From Cannabis sativa (taxonomy: Eukaryota > Streptophyta > Magnoliopsida > Rosales > Cannabaceae): a DNA stretch of 64,000 nucleotides. Of the stretch, positions 11,740 through 24,330 are shown one piece after another (position 1 is the first letter of the stretch; the number at the start of each line of letters is the position of its first letter). The stretch spans positions 19,372,160-19,436,159 of the forward strand of contig NC_083601.1 of assembly GCF_029168945.1 (NCBI RefSeq). Direction: 5' to 3'. The notes beneath the pieces were generated by a model that worked only from the letters and a program-made list of their open reading frames with translations, was not told the origin of the DNA and made no database searches. Made by a program: the position numbers and the translations under genes.

Positions 11740-14480
11740 GTATATATACTATTACTATTCCTAATTCAATTCTAATTATCATTTTGAATTAATTTAAATT
11801 TTTTTTAATTTAATTCAAGATATTAGTGTAATTTGAATTTGAATAGAATTAGTATTTATCTTTTTGCTTAAAAAATCTATCTTATTTTAAAATTTGATTA
11901 TATCTTATCTTATTTTAAATTTAAAAATAAGATATTAATAATCATGTAATTTTTAAATGATATAAGATATTTTGCTATTTTTTTTAAATTTTGTTATTTT
12001 ATTTATTTAAATTACATTTAAAATTTGAAAAAGATATTTATTTATCTTTTCTAATTTTTTATTTAATTTTTATTTATAAAATAACATTTAAAATTTAAAA
12101 GTAGTTAGCAATTTTTTTTTGAAATGATATTTAGGTTGGTTGAAACCTAATTTTTCAAAAATTGTAGGTTTAATTTTAAATTTAGATTTTTTTTAAAAAT
12201 TTCGAATTTTTCAAATTTTTTTTAAATTTTTCGAAAAATTTAATAAATATTTAATAATTATTTTTTCAATAATTATTTTTTTTATTTAATTAATTATTTT
12301 CGAAATTAAATATTTAATTTAAAATTAAATAAATCCTACATCCAACTATCCAACTAACCTTGTTGCAGGAGTATGTGTTTTAGCTTATGTGTAAGTTTTT
12401 TAAAACCTATTATTACTTGATTGCAAATAGCCATGGTTACTTTTTGCCAGATCTAATGATCTGATGGCTCCCTTGGTCAAGATAATAATTTGTAACAGGT
12501 ATATTTACAATCTTCTTTCATCTGTGTATGACCTAGCAACATGATAGGACCCATCCAAAGTGTGCCTGTGTGAGCCTATGTGTTTAATTTTATTATAGAT
12601 GCATATAGGTTAATGTTGCTAAATAAAATATCATAGTTCTTGATAGGATTTATTTAGGCCCATTTAGTTTTTGGGCCTATTCAATTAATAACAGTTGTTC
12701 TTATTAAGGTTAAATTCCTCTCTTTTGGGCCTTGTGTGAGAGTTGGGAGCCATAGAAGTGGGTACGACATACTGAACCCAGCACCCCCTCACACAAACTA
12801 CCCCAATTGTGAAGGCCCATTTGCCTGATTTGAATGATCGTACTAGGTTAATTAAACTAGTTTAACCTAATAAAATTGATTAGCAACATAATTAATTTCA
12901 TTTATTTTGAAATTAATTTAAGAAAAATATAGTTTAAGGAATTTTATATTCTAAGCTAAACTATATGTATTTTCTTGCATTTAATTAAATATAGAATTAT
13001 AACCATCTAGATTCTTTCTGGAACTTAATTTAAATTTTTCATTAAATATTCCTATTTAAGTTGATATTTAGTTATCTTCAACTAACCAACTTAAATCTGA
13101 ATATCTTTTGAATTCAAAATTTCAAAAAAAATTAAGTTGAGGAATTTTAGGCATTGGTTATTAAGATTCTTTAGATATTTTTTAAGTTAATATCTTTTCG
13201 AATATTAACTTAAAATGGAATATTTTCAAATTAAGTGGTTACAACTTAATTTTTGATATTTAATTAAATTTAAATTTGAAAAATATTTAAGTTCTAGATT
13301 TTTTTCTAATACAACTTAAATTAGATATTTTTTCAAATTTTGTGGAAAAGATACTTAGTCAAATAAGATATTTTCTAGATAGTTATTTCTAGACTACTTA
13401 TTATTTCTAATATTAAATAGGAAAATATTATACATTGTGAAATTAATTATTTAAATAATTAATTTTGGTACAATTTATTTTAAGTATATTTTTTCCTAGT
13501 ATTAAACTAGAGATTAATAATTAAGCCTTCTCTACACTTAATTATTTATTTCTTGAATTTAATACATTTAATTAATTTGAAAATTAAATATCTAAGTTGA
13601 TTTTTATCATCATACTTAAATATTTCTTTTTCATGACATTTAATTAAATAGAAAATTATTTTTAGTTGAAATTTATTTTTTCAACTAAATTTAAATAATT
13701 TTCAAAATATATTTTTTCTTTATTTTATTAATCAATTTTCGAAATTGCATTTCTTAAATGCTAGAATTTCGAATTTTATCTTGAAAAATAGATTAAGTTG
13801 TAAATTAATTATTTTAATTAATTCTTGGATCAACTTAAATCAATGATTTTTTCATTTATTGATTAATTTAAAATAAATTGAATTAAAGTATATTATTAGA
13901 AATAGAATTAATTAGTCAAAGGAAAATCTAGATAGGTGATATTTTTGCTTGAAGTATTTTTCTAGTGTATTTAATTAAATAGAAAATTAATATTTAAGTT
14001 GATTTTCATCATCATACTTAAATATTTGTAATTTTTCTTATATATTTAATTAAATAGGAAAATTATATTTTTTGTTGTAAATTAATTTTATTAATTAATT
14101 TTGGGCCAACATTAAATTAGAATAATTTTTTCCAGGATTTATTTTTTATTTTAATATGCATTTTTCGAAAATTGTATTCTTATATACTTTAATTTTTCGA
14201 AATGCAATATATATTTATAGAAAATTAAATTTGAGTTGTAAATTAATTTAAATTAATTTTGTAACAACTTAAATATTTTTTTCTAAATATTTATTGGAAA
14301 TTATTACTAAGATGGAAATAATTCATGTTATTTTCATATCCATCTAAGTCAAATTTATAAATATTAAATTAAAATTTATATTTAGAATTTTTCATTCTAA
14401 ATTGGAAATTTTAATTAAATAAATATATATTTAAAATAAATAGAATAAATAAAGAGAATAAAAGAAAATACAACTTTTTT
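11740..14480 (+). other. AT-rich untranslated leader of copia #1
   Basis: About 2.7 kb of A/T-dominated sequence without a supported frame, between the palindrome and the structured pre-gag segment. Elements #2 and #3 have homologous leaders of about the same length, so it is a family trait. Confidence 0.7.
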
Positions 14481-14556
14481 TAAATAATGAGCTTTATTAT
14501 CAAGAGACATTCGATCTCCATTGTGGGTTTTACACCGCGTTTGTTTTAGTGAGTAA

Positions 14557-14858
14557 TCCTCCCTAATGGAGGAACGTTCATTAGCAATTTCGCACCGTTT
14601 AACCTCGCATGATAAGTAGTTTGTAAGTGTTTTGTATGGTATGGATCACCCTAATGGTGGCGACCATACTTGACTTGCAAATTATGAAACAATGGTGGAA
14701 GCTCATAAGATAGAATTGCCTTGACTCTCGCCTAAACGGGACAACGCTGAGTTCCAATCTTGATCGAATAAAAGGTTGCTAGAATGTTTAACATTTTAGA
14801 CGAGCTGACAACTCTATTCAATGAATGGTAGCTTTGACTCTCGCCTAAACGGGACAAC
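14557..14858 (+). other. Structured pre-gag segment of copia #1
   Basis: Two stem-loops share the loop CTAAT: TCCTCC-CTAAT-GGAGGA (14557-14573) and CACC-CTAAT-GGTG (14647-14659). Two exact copies of TGACTCTCGCCTAAACGGGA extended by CAAC follow (14722-14745 and 14835-14858). The same order occurs before gag in #3 (40370-40672) and, partly eroded, in #2 (minus strand, 48055-48357). Retention in a dead element suggests a cis-acting role. Confidence 0.6.
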
Positions 14859-14989
14859 GATATCGGTTGTTGAAAACCTTGGAAATTATTTAGTCTTGTA
14901 AGTTTTAGTATTTTCACTAGTCATTCCTACTTGCTATATGCTTATAATTTCTGAATTGTGTATGAATTTATATTGAACCATGTTATTTT

Positions 14990-17660
14990 GTTATTAAGTT
15001 GTAGTTTAATTTCGAATCTTCATTGTTGGTCTAACTTGGCTTGTTTATCTAATGAGATAAATCCCTAGTGGATTTTCACCATTAGACATTCATAATAGTG
15101 TTAGATCTCGAAAGATAAATATTGTATATGCGACATCTAGCTGTTCATCAATTGATGACACCTTAAACTAGTATTTTTACGATATGAAACAAGAAGATTG
15201 TATAAATAAGATTACTTTGACTTTCGCTAATCGAAGCATCGTTGGATTCTTATTTATAAACGAAATTATCCTAATTCCTCTTAGCTTATTCATTTTGAAT
15301 TAGCTTCAAAACATATCATTGGATGAATGGTCTATAAATCATTTCATGTCATTCTATATTTTCTCTTAAGAAATTAAATGACGCTTATGATTATAATCCC
15401 GAAATTCTATTCCCAATTGATATAAATCCTCAATCTTAGAAATCTCCTACTTGTATGGGCAAATCAGACTTAGAGTTATATTAGTAGTGCTGGTCCAAGA
15501 TAGAATTACTCATTATATTTGGTATAAATTTAAGTCTTTGACTTTAATTTTAGATTCCAAATAGAAATTTTCTTATATTTCTAATTCCAGAATACAATAC
15601 AGTTACACTTTCTCAAGTGTTTATATCCATCTTCTATTAATGGATTAAAACTGTATGGAATATGAGTTAGGTATTCTGTGACCAGGATCCACTTGCAGTA
15701 TTCTAAGAACTCTTTGATGTAACTAAACCTATGTCATCAATAGACACTACCACATTTTTTTTAATCTATGGCATTTGTATCTTATTCATAATGGATTTGA
15801 CAAGATCAATCTCTGCAAAGAGTTAATATGCCTATATCCACTGAAAGTAGTTCATCTCATTCGCAGATGGATGTGCATTCAGGGGTGGATATGAGTTTTT
15901 CGTTGTATTCTTAAAACGATAACTCTAGATTATACCTTATGCAAAGAAATTTGAAATGTTTGAAAAATTTCATTAATTTCTAGCAATGGTTAAACACCAT
16001 TAAGGTATGTGGTTAAAGATCTTGCGAACTGATAGGGGTGGAGAAATAGTTAGTAGATATGCAGTTCAAAGATCATTAAATTGATTTTTGAATTATATCC
16101 AAACTTACCTCCCCAGAAATTTCGAGTTGCATGTTGATGATTAGTTACTAGTCGTTGCCTAAATCCTTCTATGGTAATACAATTTCAGAATGATGTAATG
16201 GTTGTATACTTAATGTAAATCATTACTAGATTCATGGATGACCTAATCAAAATCTTAAGAAAAGCTAGAACTGTTAACCATGGTTTCTTAGCTATTCTAA
16301 GTGATTAGGGGTGGACCATCCCATTGTCAATACATAAGAAAGTGTTTGTTCAAACAAATACTACTTTTCTAAGAAAATGACTAAGTCTGAAAAATAAGTA
16401 GCAAATAAAGGAGATATTTAATTCTTGATTCCAAAAGTGTTCTATCATCTTATATAATATATGATGGTCCCACTGCCTCTGTTGTCTTGTCACAACCAAA
16501 GAGGTTAATACCATTTTCTTAGACATAATTCACGGTACCTTGTCGTAGTGGGAGAGTTTCTAGGAACTCACCTTCTTATGACCTGGGAGACACTAGTGAT
16601 TAAAATCCATTGTGAGTTTAAACAAGTAATGGATTGTCAAGATAAGAAACTAAGAAGAAAGCCAATAGAACTATGGTTTAATCTATTCACATGGAGTAAC
16701 CTAAAAGTTTTCTATTACAAGGACATAAAAGGAAATTTTAGTTAATAAGTCCATTCAATGGACTTAACAAAACTTCCTGTTCCTAGTATTATAGGTTTGA
16801 GTTTATCTAAACCTATGGCTTGTGGTATACCTGGTAATTACTTACTCTAATGCAAGCAACTTACTTTAGTAAGATGCTGAAGCATTTTCTTTCTAATGGC
16901 AATCTATAGAAGCTTCACAACTTCTTAGGTATAGATTTTATTTATCTAAGGAAAAGTCTTAACTATTCCAGAAAAGATAAAGCCATGAAAGAATTTCTTA
17001 TATCAACAGTGAAAGGTCTTAGATATGCTTTTGTATGCCTTAGACCAGACACCTGCTGTTGAGTGGGAGTAATGAGTAGGTATCAGATTAATTCAGGAGA
17101 AGAACATTGGAAGACAATCAAGTAAATCTTAAGATTAAGAAGAGGAACTATATGTTAGTCTATAAGGGTGTGTTTAAAACTCTTAGACTACACCATATCA
17201 GATTTTCGAAATTTGCCTTTGTGCTAGTAAATCTTTCTGATAAGATGGTGGTTACTCTGGGGGTGGAATAGTGATTTTGGAGAAGTGTAAAAACCTATCT
17301 GAAGTCTCTAGGTCTACCAGAGAGGGACTGAATGTTAAGGTTGCAGGAAAGGTACTTATTCAGTCTAAGGAAAGTTCTATACATCTTTGGCACCATTCCA
17401 AATTGCCTTAAACTACTAGTGTTAATTTCCTGATTAACCAAAAGTAGTTGCCAAAGGTATAGAATCCAGTATCCCAAGAGAGTAGACATATAGAGAGGAA
17501 TTTCACATTATCAATGATTTTGTGATTAAAGGAAGAGTAATGATGGAGAAAAGGTTGTGGTTAATTCAACCTTTCAGATCCTATTACGAGGAGTTTACTA
17601 CTACTACACTTGATTTGTATATCAAGGTGTTGAGATTATTTGAAACGCACTTTTTGTTTT
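14990..17660 (+). pseudogene. Degenerate gag-pol of copia #1
   Basis: Nucleotide similarity to the better preserved #3 pol is visible in blocks. The integrase segment with GATAGGGGTGGAGAA lies near 16030-16080. The post-integrase TAGGGGTGGAC segment is near 16305-16380. RNase H-side segments are near 17095-17290 (GTCTATAAGGGTG and TCTGGGGGTGGAATAG). Every block is full of stops and small indels, and the whole is about 1 kb shorter than the corresponding region of #3. No frame longer than about 65 codons survives. It cannot make protein, so any recent movement must have used enzymes from another element. Confidence 0.8.
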
Positions 17661-17681
17661 ATATTAGTGCAAGTGGGAGTT

Positions 17682-19578
17682 TGTTGGGTTTTATGCCCTA
17701 AATAAAACGCATTTCAATATAATCAGATTTACTTATTAATATAGATCAGAAATAACATTTAATGTTGCATGGTTCACATGATTTATTTCATGATTATATG
17801 TACATAATGTATAAATTCATCTGAAACCCTTTTCACATACTTGATCTGTTTATTGTGCCGTCAACACATTGGAAAGTAAACATGACTATGTGAATAAAGT
17901 TTCCTAGATTTATCGGACACGGGGTTTTGCGATATGATAATCTACAACAAGAGTTTACTTGTATTTGGAGAAATACTATGTTCTTTCCAGAACATTGGTT
18001 AAAGTAAAGCTCAGGTTGGATGCATGGAGTATGCATCGGAAGGGACCGATATTGAACTTTGACTTAGATTTATTAAACTTACCGTAATATCTATTCAAGT
18101 CAATATCGCCTAGTTGATCCTAGATCAAATGATCTTAATCCCGATATGATTAGGCTCGATCTTGAAAGGCTATTCGTGTTCTTTGATTTGTTAGTTAAGC
18201 CTACTTTTTGGTCGGGGTGATACGTACATTTTGGGAACACGGTAGTGCAATTGAGTGGGAGCGCTATCATAAACATGGAATCTATAGCTTCTATCTGGCG
18301 AATAGTAAGCAAAGGATGATCTCCTTCGAGCTTGACCAAACGAACATAAATGGTGGAGTACTCATTTCACATAAGCTGAAATATCATTTATACGAGGTCA
18401 AGTGTTTTAAGGAATAAATACATTGTAGGGTGTAACGGTAATTTAATCCCTTTACAGTGTAGATCATTCATATAGAGGATCATTGATCACATTAGGATTA
18501 TAACAATGGATAACTAATGATGTGTCTATATGGTGGAACATATAGAGCATTCTATATACTGAGAGTGCAATTCTAAGTTCTATGCGTGGATTCAACGAAG
18601 AATTAATAAGTTAGTGAATTTTAGTGCTAAATTCTTGATCTACTTATTGGAAGCTCGGTTATATAGACCCATGGTCCCCCCACTAGTTGAGATAATATTG
18701 CTTGTAAGACTCATGTAATTGGTTTTGATTAATCAATTATAATTCTCAAATTAGACTATGTCTATTTGTGAAATTTTCACTAAGTAAGGGCGAAATTGTA
18801 AAGAAAGAGTTTATAGGGGCATATTTATTAATTATGATACTTTGTATGGTTCAATTAATAAATATGATAAATGACAATATTATTTAATAATTATTTATAG
18901 TTATTAAATAGTTAGAATTGGCATTTAAATGTTTGAATTAGGAAATTGGCATTTTTGAGAAAATCAGATGCAGAAAAGGTAAAACTGCAAAATTGCAAAA
19001 AGTGAGGCCCAAATCCACTAGTATAGGGCCAGCCACTTATGTAGGAAATTTAAACTGATATTTTCATTATTTTAATGCCAAATAATTCAAACCTAACCCT
19101 AGTGGAATGCTATAAATAGATAGTGAAGGCTTCAGGAAAATTACACTTAAATTTTCTATTTTTCCTTCAGAGAAAAACCTGAGCCTTTCTCTCTCCCTAT
19201 CTTTAGCTGCCACTTCTTCTTTCTCTTCCCTCTTGAATTTCGAAATCCTTAGTGATTAGAGTAGTGCCCACACACATCAAGCAATACCTCAATCATAGTG
19301 AGGAAGATCGTGAAGAAAGACTTTCAGCGAGAAGGAGGTTTCAGCATCAAAGATTCAGAGAAAGAGATCCAGGTTCAGATATTGATAATGCTCTGCTACA
19401 GAAAGGAATCAAGGGCTAGATATCTGAACGGGAGGAGTCATATTATTCCGCTGCACCCAATGTAAGGTTTCTTTAACTTTATATGTGTTTATTTCATCGT
19501 TTTAGAAAGTTCTTATTTAGGATGTTAATAAACATACTTGTGAGTAGATCTAAGATCCTGGTAAAATAAATTCCAACA
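17682..19578 (+). repeat. 3' LTR of copia #1
   Basis: 1,897 bp, same ends as the 5' LTR, TATAAATA at 19111-19118. It is preceded by the polypurine tract AAGTGGGAGTT (17671-17681) and followed by CTACC. Confidence 0.95.
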
Positions 19579-19640
19579 CTACCGTCCATTGAACAACTTA
19601 CTTGAAAAGCCATACGTGAGATTGAGAATGGTGATGCCAT

Positions 19641-20172
19641 TTAAATCTAGCTACATCTATACAGATCTCTCACTCTTAATTAATTACCATTATTTATGTG
19701 ATAATAGCGATTTACAATTTATTGAGAGAGAAATTAGGATTAGAATGATGTGATTAGTTTTTGATAGTTTAGGGTTAGAAGATTTATTGATTGGTTATAT
19801 TTTTCTTTTTTTTAGGGTTAACGGAGGACTTATTCGTAAAAATCTCAAATATTTTACGGTTTGTTGAGATATGTGGGTAGGATGATTTTTTTTTAATTTT
19901 AAAAAAAGATTATTTAATTTTTTGGGTTTAATTAGATAGGCACTTTTAATATATAAAAATTTAAAAATAAAAAAAAAATATAATATTTTTTTATTTTTAT
20001 AATTTTATTTAATTTTAGAATAAATTTTGAAATAATTTTTGAATAATGATATTAGGTATACCAATATAAACGTGTACAAGAGTATACACATATAGTGACA
20101 GTTAAGCGGATGACACCTTTAAATTTACTAACAGTTTAACAGTTTTGAGAGTTTTACCGCCAAAATTTAAAC
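19641..20172. other. Flanking non-coding DNA
   Basis: If the split gene above is real, this would be its upstream (promoter) side. It is AT-rich with no clear TATA box or gene. A stretch near 20040-20110 resembles, in reverse orientation and poorly, 8120-8230; they may be old members of one MITE family. Confidence 0.35.
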
Positions 20173-20250
20173 TTGGAGGGTTAAGTGCAAGTGAAACGAT
20201 AGTTTGGAGGGTTAAGTGCAAGTGAAACGATAGTTTGGAGGGTTTAGTTG
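20173..20250 (+). repeat. 31-bp tandem repeat, about 2.5 copies
   Basis: The unit starting TTGGAGGGTTAAGTGCAAG begins at 20173, 20204 and 20235, the last copy being partial and diverged. Confidence 0.85.
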
Positions 20251-20287
20251 CCAAAAACTCTTTTCTAGTATAATGATATCCTTGCTC

Positions 20288-20656
20288 CAGGGCCAGCCCT
20301 GAGAGTAGGCAAATAAAACGTGCGCCTCGGGTTCACGAACTCTGAGTGCCCTGAAATTATACGTAAAAAAAATTATTAACATATGGATAAAATATTAAAT
20401 AATAAGAAAATATAACAAAAACTCGTTAGTAGTGGTAAAGAGGGTTATTTTAAGTTAAGAGGTTAAGAGATTAATTCCCAATATTTAATGTGTAGGGATG
20501 AAGGATTGAACTTTAGAACTCTTAAATTTTTTAATTTTTTTTTACCATTACATCAAAACATACTAGAACTATTATTTTTATATTAATCAAATTATTCATA
20601 TAAGGGCTCAAAATTTAATTTTGTTTTCGTCCACATATATTTTAGGACCGGCCCTA
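20288..20656 (+). mobile_element. hAT-type MITE
   Basis: A 369-bp element with inverted ends CAGGGCCAGCCCT and (reverse complement) TAGGGCCGGTCCT. It is flanked by 8-bp target copies CCTTGCTC (20280-20287) and CCTTGTTC (20657-20664), one mismatch apart. GGGCCGGCCC-type ends and 8-bp duplications are typical of plant hAT elements. It has no coding capacity. Confidence 0.75.
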
Positions 20657-20873
20657 CCTTGTTCTTTGATAAAAAAAAAAAAAAAATCTGAAAGTAATGG
20701 ATTTTGTAAAGGATTTTTATTTTGCTCCAATCTTGCTGTTAAATATTTTGAAAGTAGTTTTATAGATACCAATTTTTTAATTTTTTTAGTATTAGTATTG
20801 TCAATCGGATCAAACAATATGATATTGCCAAAAAAATGTTAGAAAATTACAAAAATGGAAAATGAGTGTATTA

Positions 20874-22740
20874 TGTAGGGCATTTTACATAAATGTATAC
20901 ATTTTCCTAATTAATTACATAAAATGTGCAAAAAAAAAATTAATTGTTACAATGTACACATTTAAAAATATTTTTACATAAAATCATACAAATTCTTAAT
21001 TTAATTATATTGGATGTATTAATGAGAATGATTACCATAATTAGATTTTTATCCTTTTTATAACTATTTTTATGGCTAATTCGTATGATATTAATGAGTA
21101 AGCTTTCAAAATAACTTAATAATTATAAACTATAATCAATATAAGGATATTACTAATAAAAAATAAAATTTGTATTAGGCATACAAATCACATCTATAAT
21201 CCATCTTAATAACTGCATGGTATATTTTTCAAAATCAATACATATATAATCATTATTATTCTAAATATTTAATTAATTTTATGAAATTGTTTATTTTTTT
21301 TTAATAAACATGTGATTTATTAAATAATAAAGATATATATTGGTAAAAAAATATAGATTAATTATAAATATAAAATATATTTATAACTAGTAAAAATATA
21401 CGTTTTTTTTACTTAATTTTAAATAAGCATAGACATAAATTATTAATATATTATTGTTTATTATTTTTATTAAATATTTTGTTAAAATAAATATATATTT
21501 ATAATAAATTATAGTAAAATAGATAATAAACATTTATATTATACAAAAAATAGTATATTTATTATATTAAACTGTTTATTATTTATTTAATTTTTTTTTT
21601 GAAGATATACGTTTTTTTCTACTTAATTCTAAATAAACATAGATATAAATTAGGGCATTTTACATAAATGTATACATTTTCCTAATTAATTACATAAATT
21701 GTGCAAAAAAAATTAATTGTTACAATGTACACATTTAAAAACATTGAGACAGACAGTATGCTCACTGTGCAAGGCATTCGTAGTAATCACTCTGTGAATT
21801 CTATTTTTGGTTTGATTATTCATGACTGTCAAATTTTATTGTCTTCTCTCAATAATGTTAGGATTTGTTTTATTAGACGATCAGCAAACCGAGTTGCCCA
21901 TGTTGTTGCAAGGCATTCTCGTTTTCTCTCTGGTCGTAGCATTTTTGAGTATAACGCCTGGGAGGAATTGATCTCCCTCTTGTATTCTGAATGCTAATCA
22001 TTTCAATGAAGTTGATATTTCATTTTCAGAAAAAAAAAAAAAAAAAAAAAAACATTTTTACATAAAATCATACAAATTCTTAATTTAATTATATTGGATG
22101 TATTAATGAGAATGATTACCATAATTAGATTTTTATCCTTTTTATAACTATTTTTATGACTAATTCGTATGATATTAATGAGTAAGCTTTCAAAATAACT
22201 TAATAATTATAAACTATAATCAATATAAGGATATTATTAATAAAAAATAAAATTTGTATTAGGCATACAAATCACATCTATAATCCATCTTAATAATTGC
22301 ATGGTATATTTTTCAAAATCAATACATATATAATCATTATTATTCTAAATATTTAATTATTTTTATGAAATTGTTTATTTTTTTTAATAAACATGTGATT
22401 TATTAAATAATAAAGATATATATTGGTAAAAAAATATAGATTAATTATAAATATAAAATATATTTATAACTAGTAAAAATATACGTTTTTTTTACTTAAT
22501 TTTAAATAAACATAGACATAAATTATTAATATATTATTGTTTATTATTTTTATTAAATATTTTGTTAAAATAAATATATATTTATAATAAATTATAGTAA
22601 AATAGATAATAAACATTTATATTATACAAAAAATAGTATATTTATTATATTAAACTGTTTATTATTTATTTAATTTTTTTTTTGAAGATATACGTTTTTT
22701 TCTACTTAATTCTAAATAAACATAGATATAAATTATTAAT
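20874..22740 (+). repeat. Tandem duplication of a roughly 780-bp unit
   Basis: Copy 1 runs about 20874-21652 and copy 2 about 21653-22740, nearly identical. Copy 2 is longer because it contains a LINE fragment (21746-22052). Within the unit is a sub-repeat of about 225 bp starting near TATACGTTTTTT; the duplication boundary falls inside it. Confidence 0.8.
21746..22052 (+). mobile_element. 5'-truncated LINE 3' end (RNase H remnant plus poly(A))
   Basis: A roughly 305-bp insertion in the second copy of the tandem duplication. It encodes the C-terminal part of a plant LINE RNase H (ETDSMLTVQG, FIRRSANRVAHVVAR, ending ELISLLYSEC), then a short 3' UTR, then 23 A residues (22030-22052). AAAAACATT lies before it and recurs at the A-tail junction as the target duplication. 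The uninterrupted site is present at about 20960 in copy 1, which proves the insertion. Confidence 0.85.
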
Positions 22741-23629
22741 ACATTATTGTTTATTATTTTTATTAAATATTCTGTTAAAATAAACATATATTTATAATAA
22801 ATTATAGTAAAATGGATAATAAACATTTATACTATACAAAAAAAATAGTATATTTATTATATTAAACTGTTTATTATTTATTTTATTTTATTTTTAAACA
22901 TGTTTATTTATTTTTTATAAAACAACTTATATATATATATATAATAAATCGTATATTTTATAATAAATACACTATAAATAAATATAATATATACTAAATC
23001 ACACTAAAATAAATCATAAACATTTATATTATAATAAAAAATATATTTAGCACATGTTTCTTATGTAAAAATGTTTATTTTTTTTTTCAAATAAACAAGT
23101 TATATTATTATTAAAAAAAATTTAAAACATCACTATAATAAACATAGTACATTATTATATTTATAATTATAAATTATAATAATTTAAACATTAACAATGA
23201 TATTATTATAAATAAAATATTTTATTAATAAATTTATTAATATTATATATATTATTATAATAATTTATATTATTATATTTAAATTTCATTTTTTTCATCA
23301 TGTACTTATACCATATATATATTAATAATAAAACTTAAAGTCACCTGTTATATATATTGACTACACATTAATGCTCCTTATAAATATTTATTTATAGTAA
23401 GTTTAGTAAATATTATATTAAATGATCTAAATATTAGTAAATATGTTATTAAAATGTATGTGTTTTTATAATTAAGTTTTTTTGCACAATTTTTGTAATA
23501 TATTTATTTTTGTTGTACATTAATGAAAAAACCCCAAAAAACTTATTATCATTTTCTCATACATTTTTATATATAATTAAAAACTTTTTTTCAATTTTTA
23601 TTATAATATATATGGTAATAATTATTGAT

Positions 23630-24330
23630 TAGCATATATATGGTAATATTGGTTATGTTTATTTTTATGTTTACAATTATAATAAACATATTAATAATAT
23701 AAAACATTTTATATATGTGTTTATTGGCTATGTTTATTTTTATGTTTACAATTATAATAAACATACTAATAATATAAAATATTTTATATATGTATTTATT
23801 TTATTTTCTATTAATTAAACATACTAGTTTAATAAACAAAATAATAATATTCACATAAGTTTATTACATCACTCTACGTGTGTTATGTTTATTTTTTAGT
23901 AATTTTTTAGAAAATAAATAATATATATATATATATAAAATTGTTTATCTTTATCTTTTTCTTTGTTTATTAATTGTGTCGTGTTTATTTTTTTTAATTA
24001 AATAATTTTTGGAATTTATAAAATTATGTTTGTTTATTTATTTTTTGATGTAAGAATTATACTTCAATAAAAAACTCGTTCACTAACTTATTAGAAAATA
24101 ATCAATATATAGAAACAATAGAAAGAAAATATACTTATTTTAGTATAGTATAAATTGACTATGTCTATTTTTATGTTTACAATTATAATAAACATACTAA
24201 TAATATAAAATACTTTGTATATATATGTTTATTTTGTTTTCTATTTATTAAACATACTACTTTAATAAACAAAATAATAATATTCACATATGTTTATTAT
24301 ATCACTCTACGTGTCATGTTTATTTTTAGT
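23630..24330 (+). repeat. Repeated AT-rich blocks inside the foldback element
   Basis: A block containing TTTTTATGTTTACAATTATAA, then AATAAACAAAATAATAATATTC and CACTCTACGTGT occurs at about 23650-23890 and again at 24150-24320. A shorter partial copy lies at 23650-23720. Non-coding. Confidence 0.7.

Larger units (their letters stand above)
9447..19578 (+). mobile_element. Complete copia LTR retrotransposon #1, body degenerate
   Basis: A 10.1-kb unit bounded by two LTRs (9447-11345; 17682-19578) and by a perfect 5-bp target duplication CTACC (9442-9446 and 19579-19583). The 5' LTR is followed by a tRNA-Met PBS; the 3' LTR is preceded by a purine tract. The internal 6.3 kb has a long AT-rich leader, a structured pre-gag segment, and recognisable but frame-destroyed integrase, reverse transcriptase and RNase H remnants. 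The LTRs differ at only about nine positions by eye, all in the first 550 bp. A young insertion therefore surrounds an old, dead coding region. Confidence 0.95.
9020..19640 (-). pseudogene. Candidate host gene 5' end split by copia element #1
   Basis: On the minus strand an ATG at 19640 opens a frame (MASPFSISRMAF...SCSMDG) that runs to 19579. Skipping element #1 and one TSD copy, it continues from 9441 as ...RPSTPKSYDQIIKNAF and stops near 9350. The Ser-rich, Arg-containing, acid-poor start resembles a plastid or mitochondrial targeting peptide. Further down the same strand are MACSSLGLGSCPK (9286-9248) followed by GTGCTTG, and an 18-codon piece (9073-9020) flanked by TTTAG and GTAATA. All have exon-like composition, unlike the AT-rich surroundings. 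I do not recognise the family. A GTAAGT donor-like site inside the first frame leaves the exon structure open, and stops between the pieces mean it may already be a pseudogene. Confidence 0.35.

Noticed and set aside
8120..20110. Weak inverted similarity between about 8120-8230 and 20040-20110, which might have been the ends of one element split by copia #1
   Set aside because: Similarity is low and the ends do not show a shared terminus or target copy; old members of one MITE family are as likely.
20608..20842. Overlapping 69- and 73-codon frames on opposite strands
   Set aside because: They straddle the right end of a hAT MITE and an A-run; no domain.
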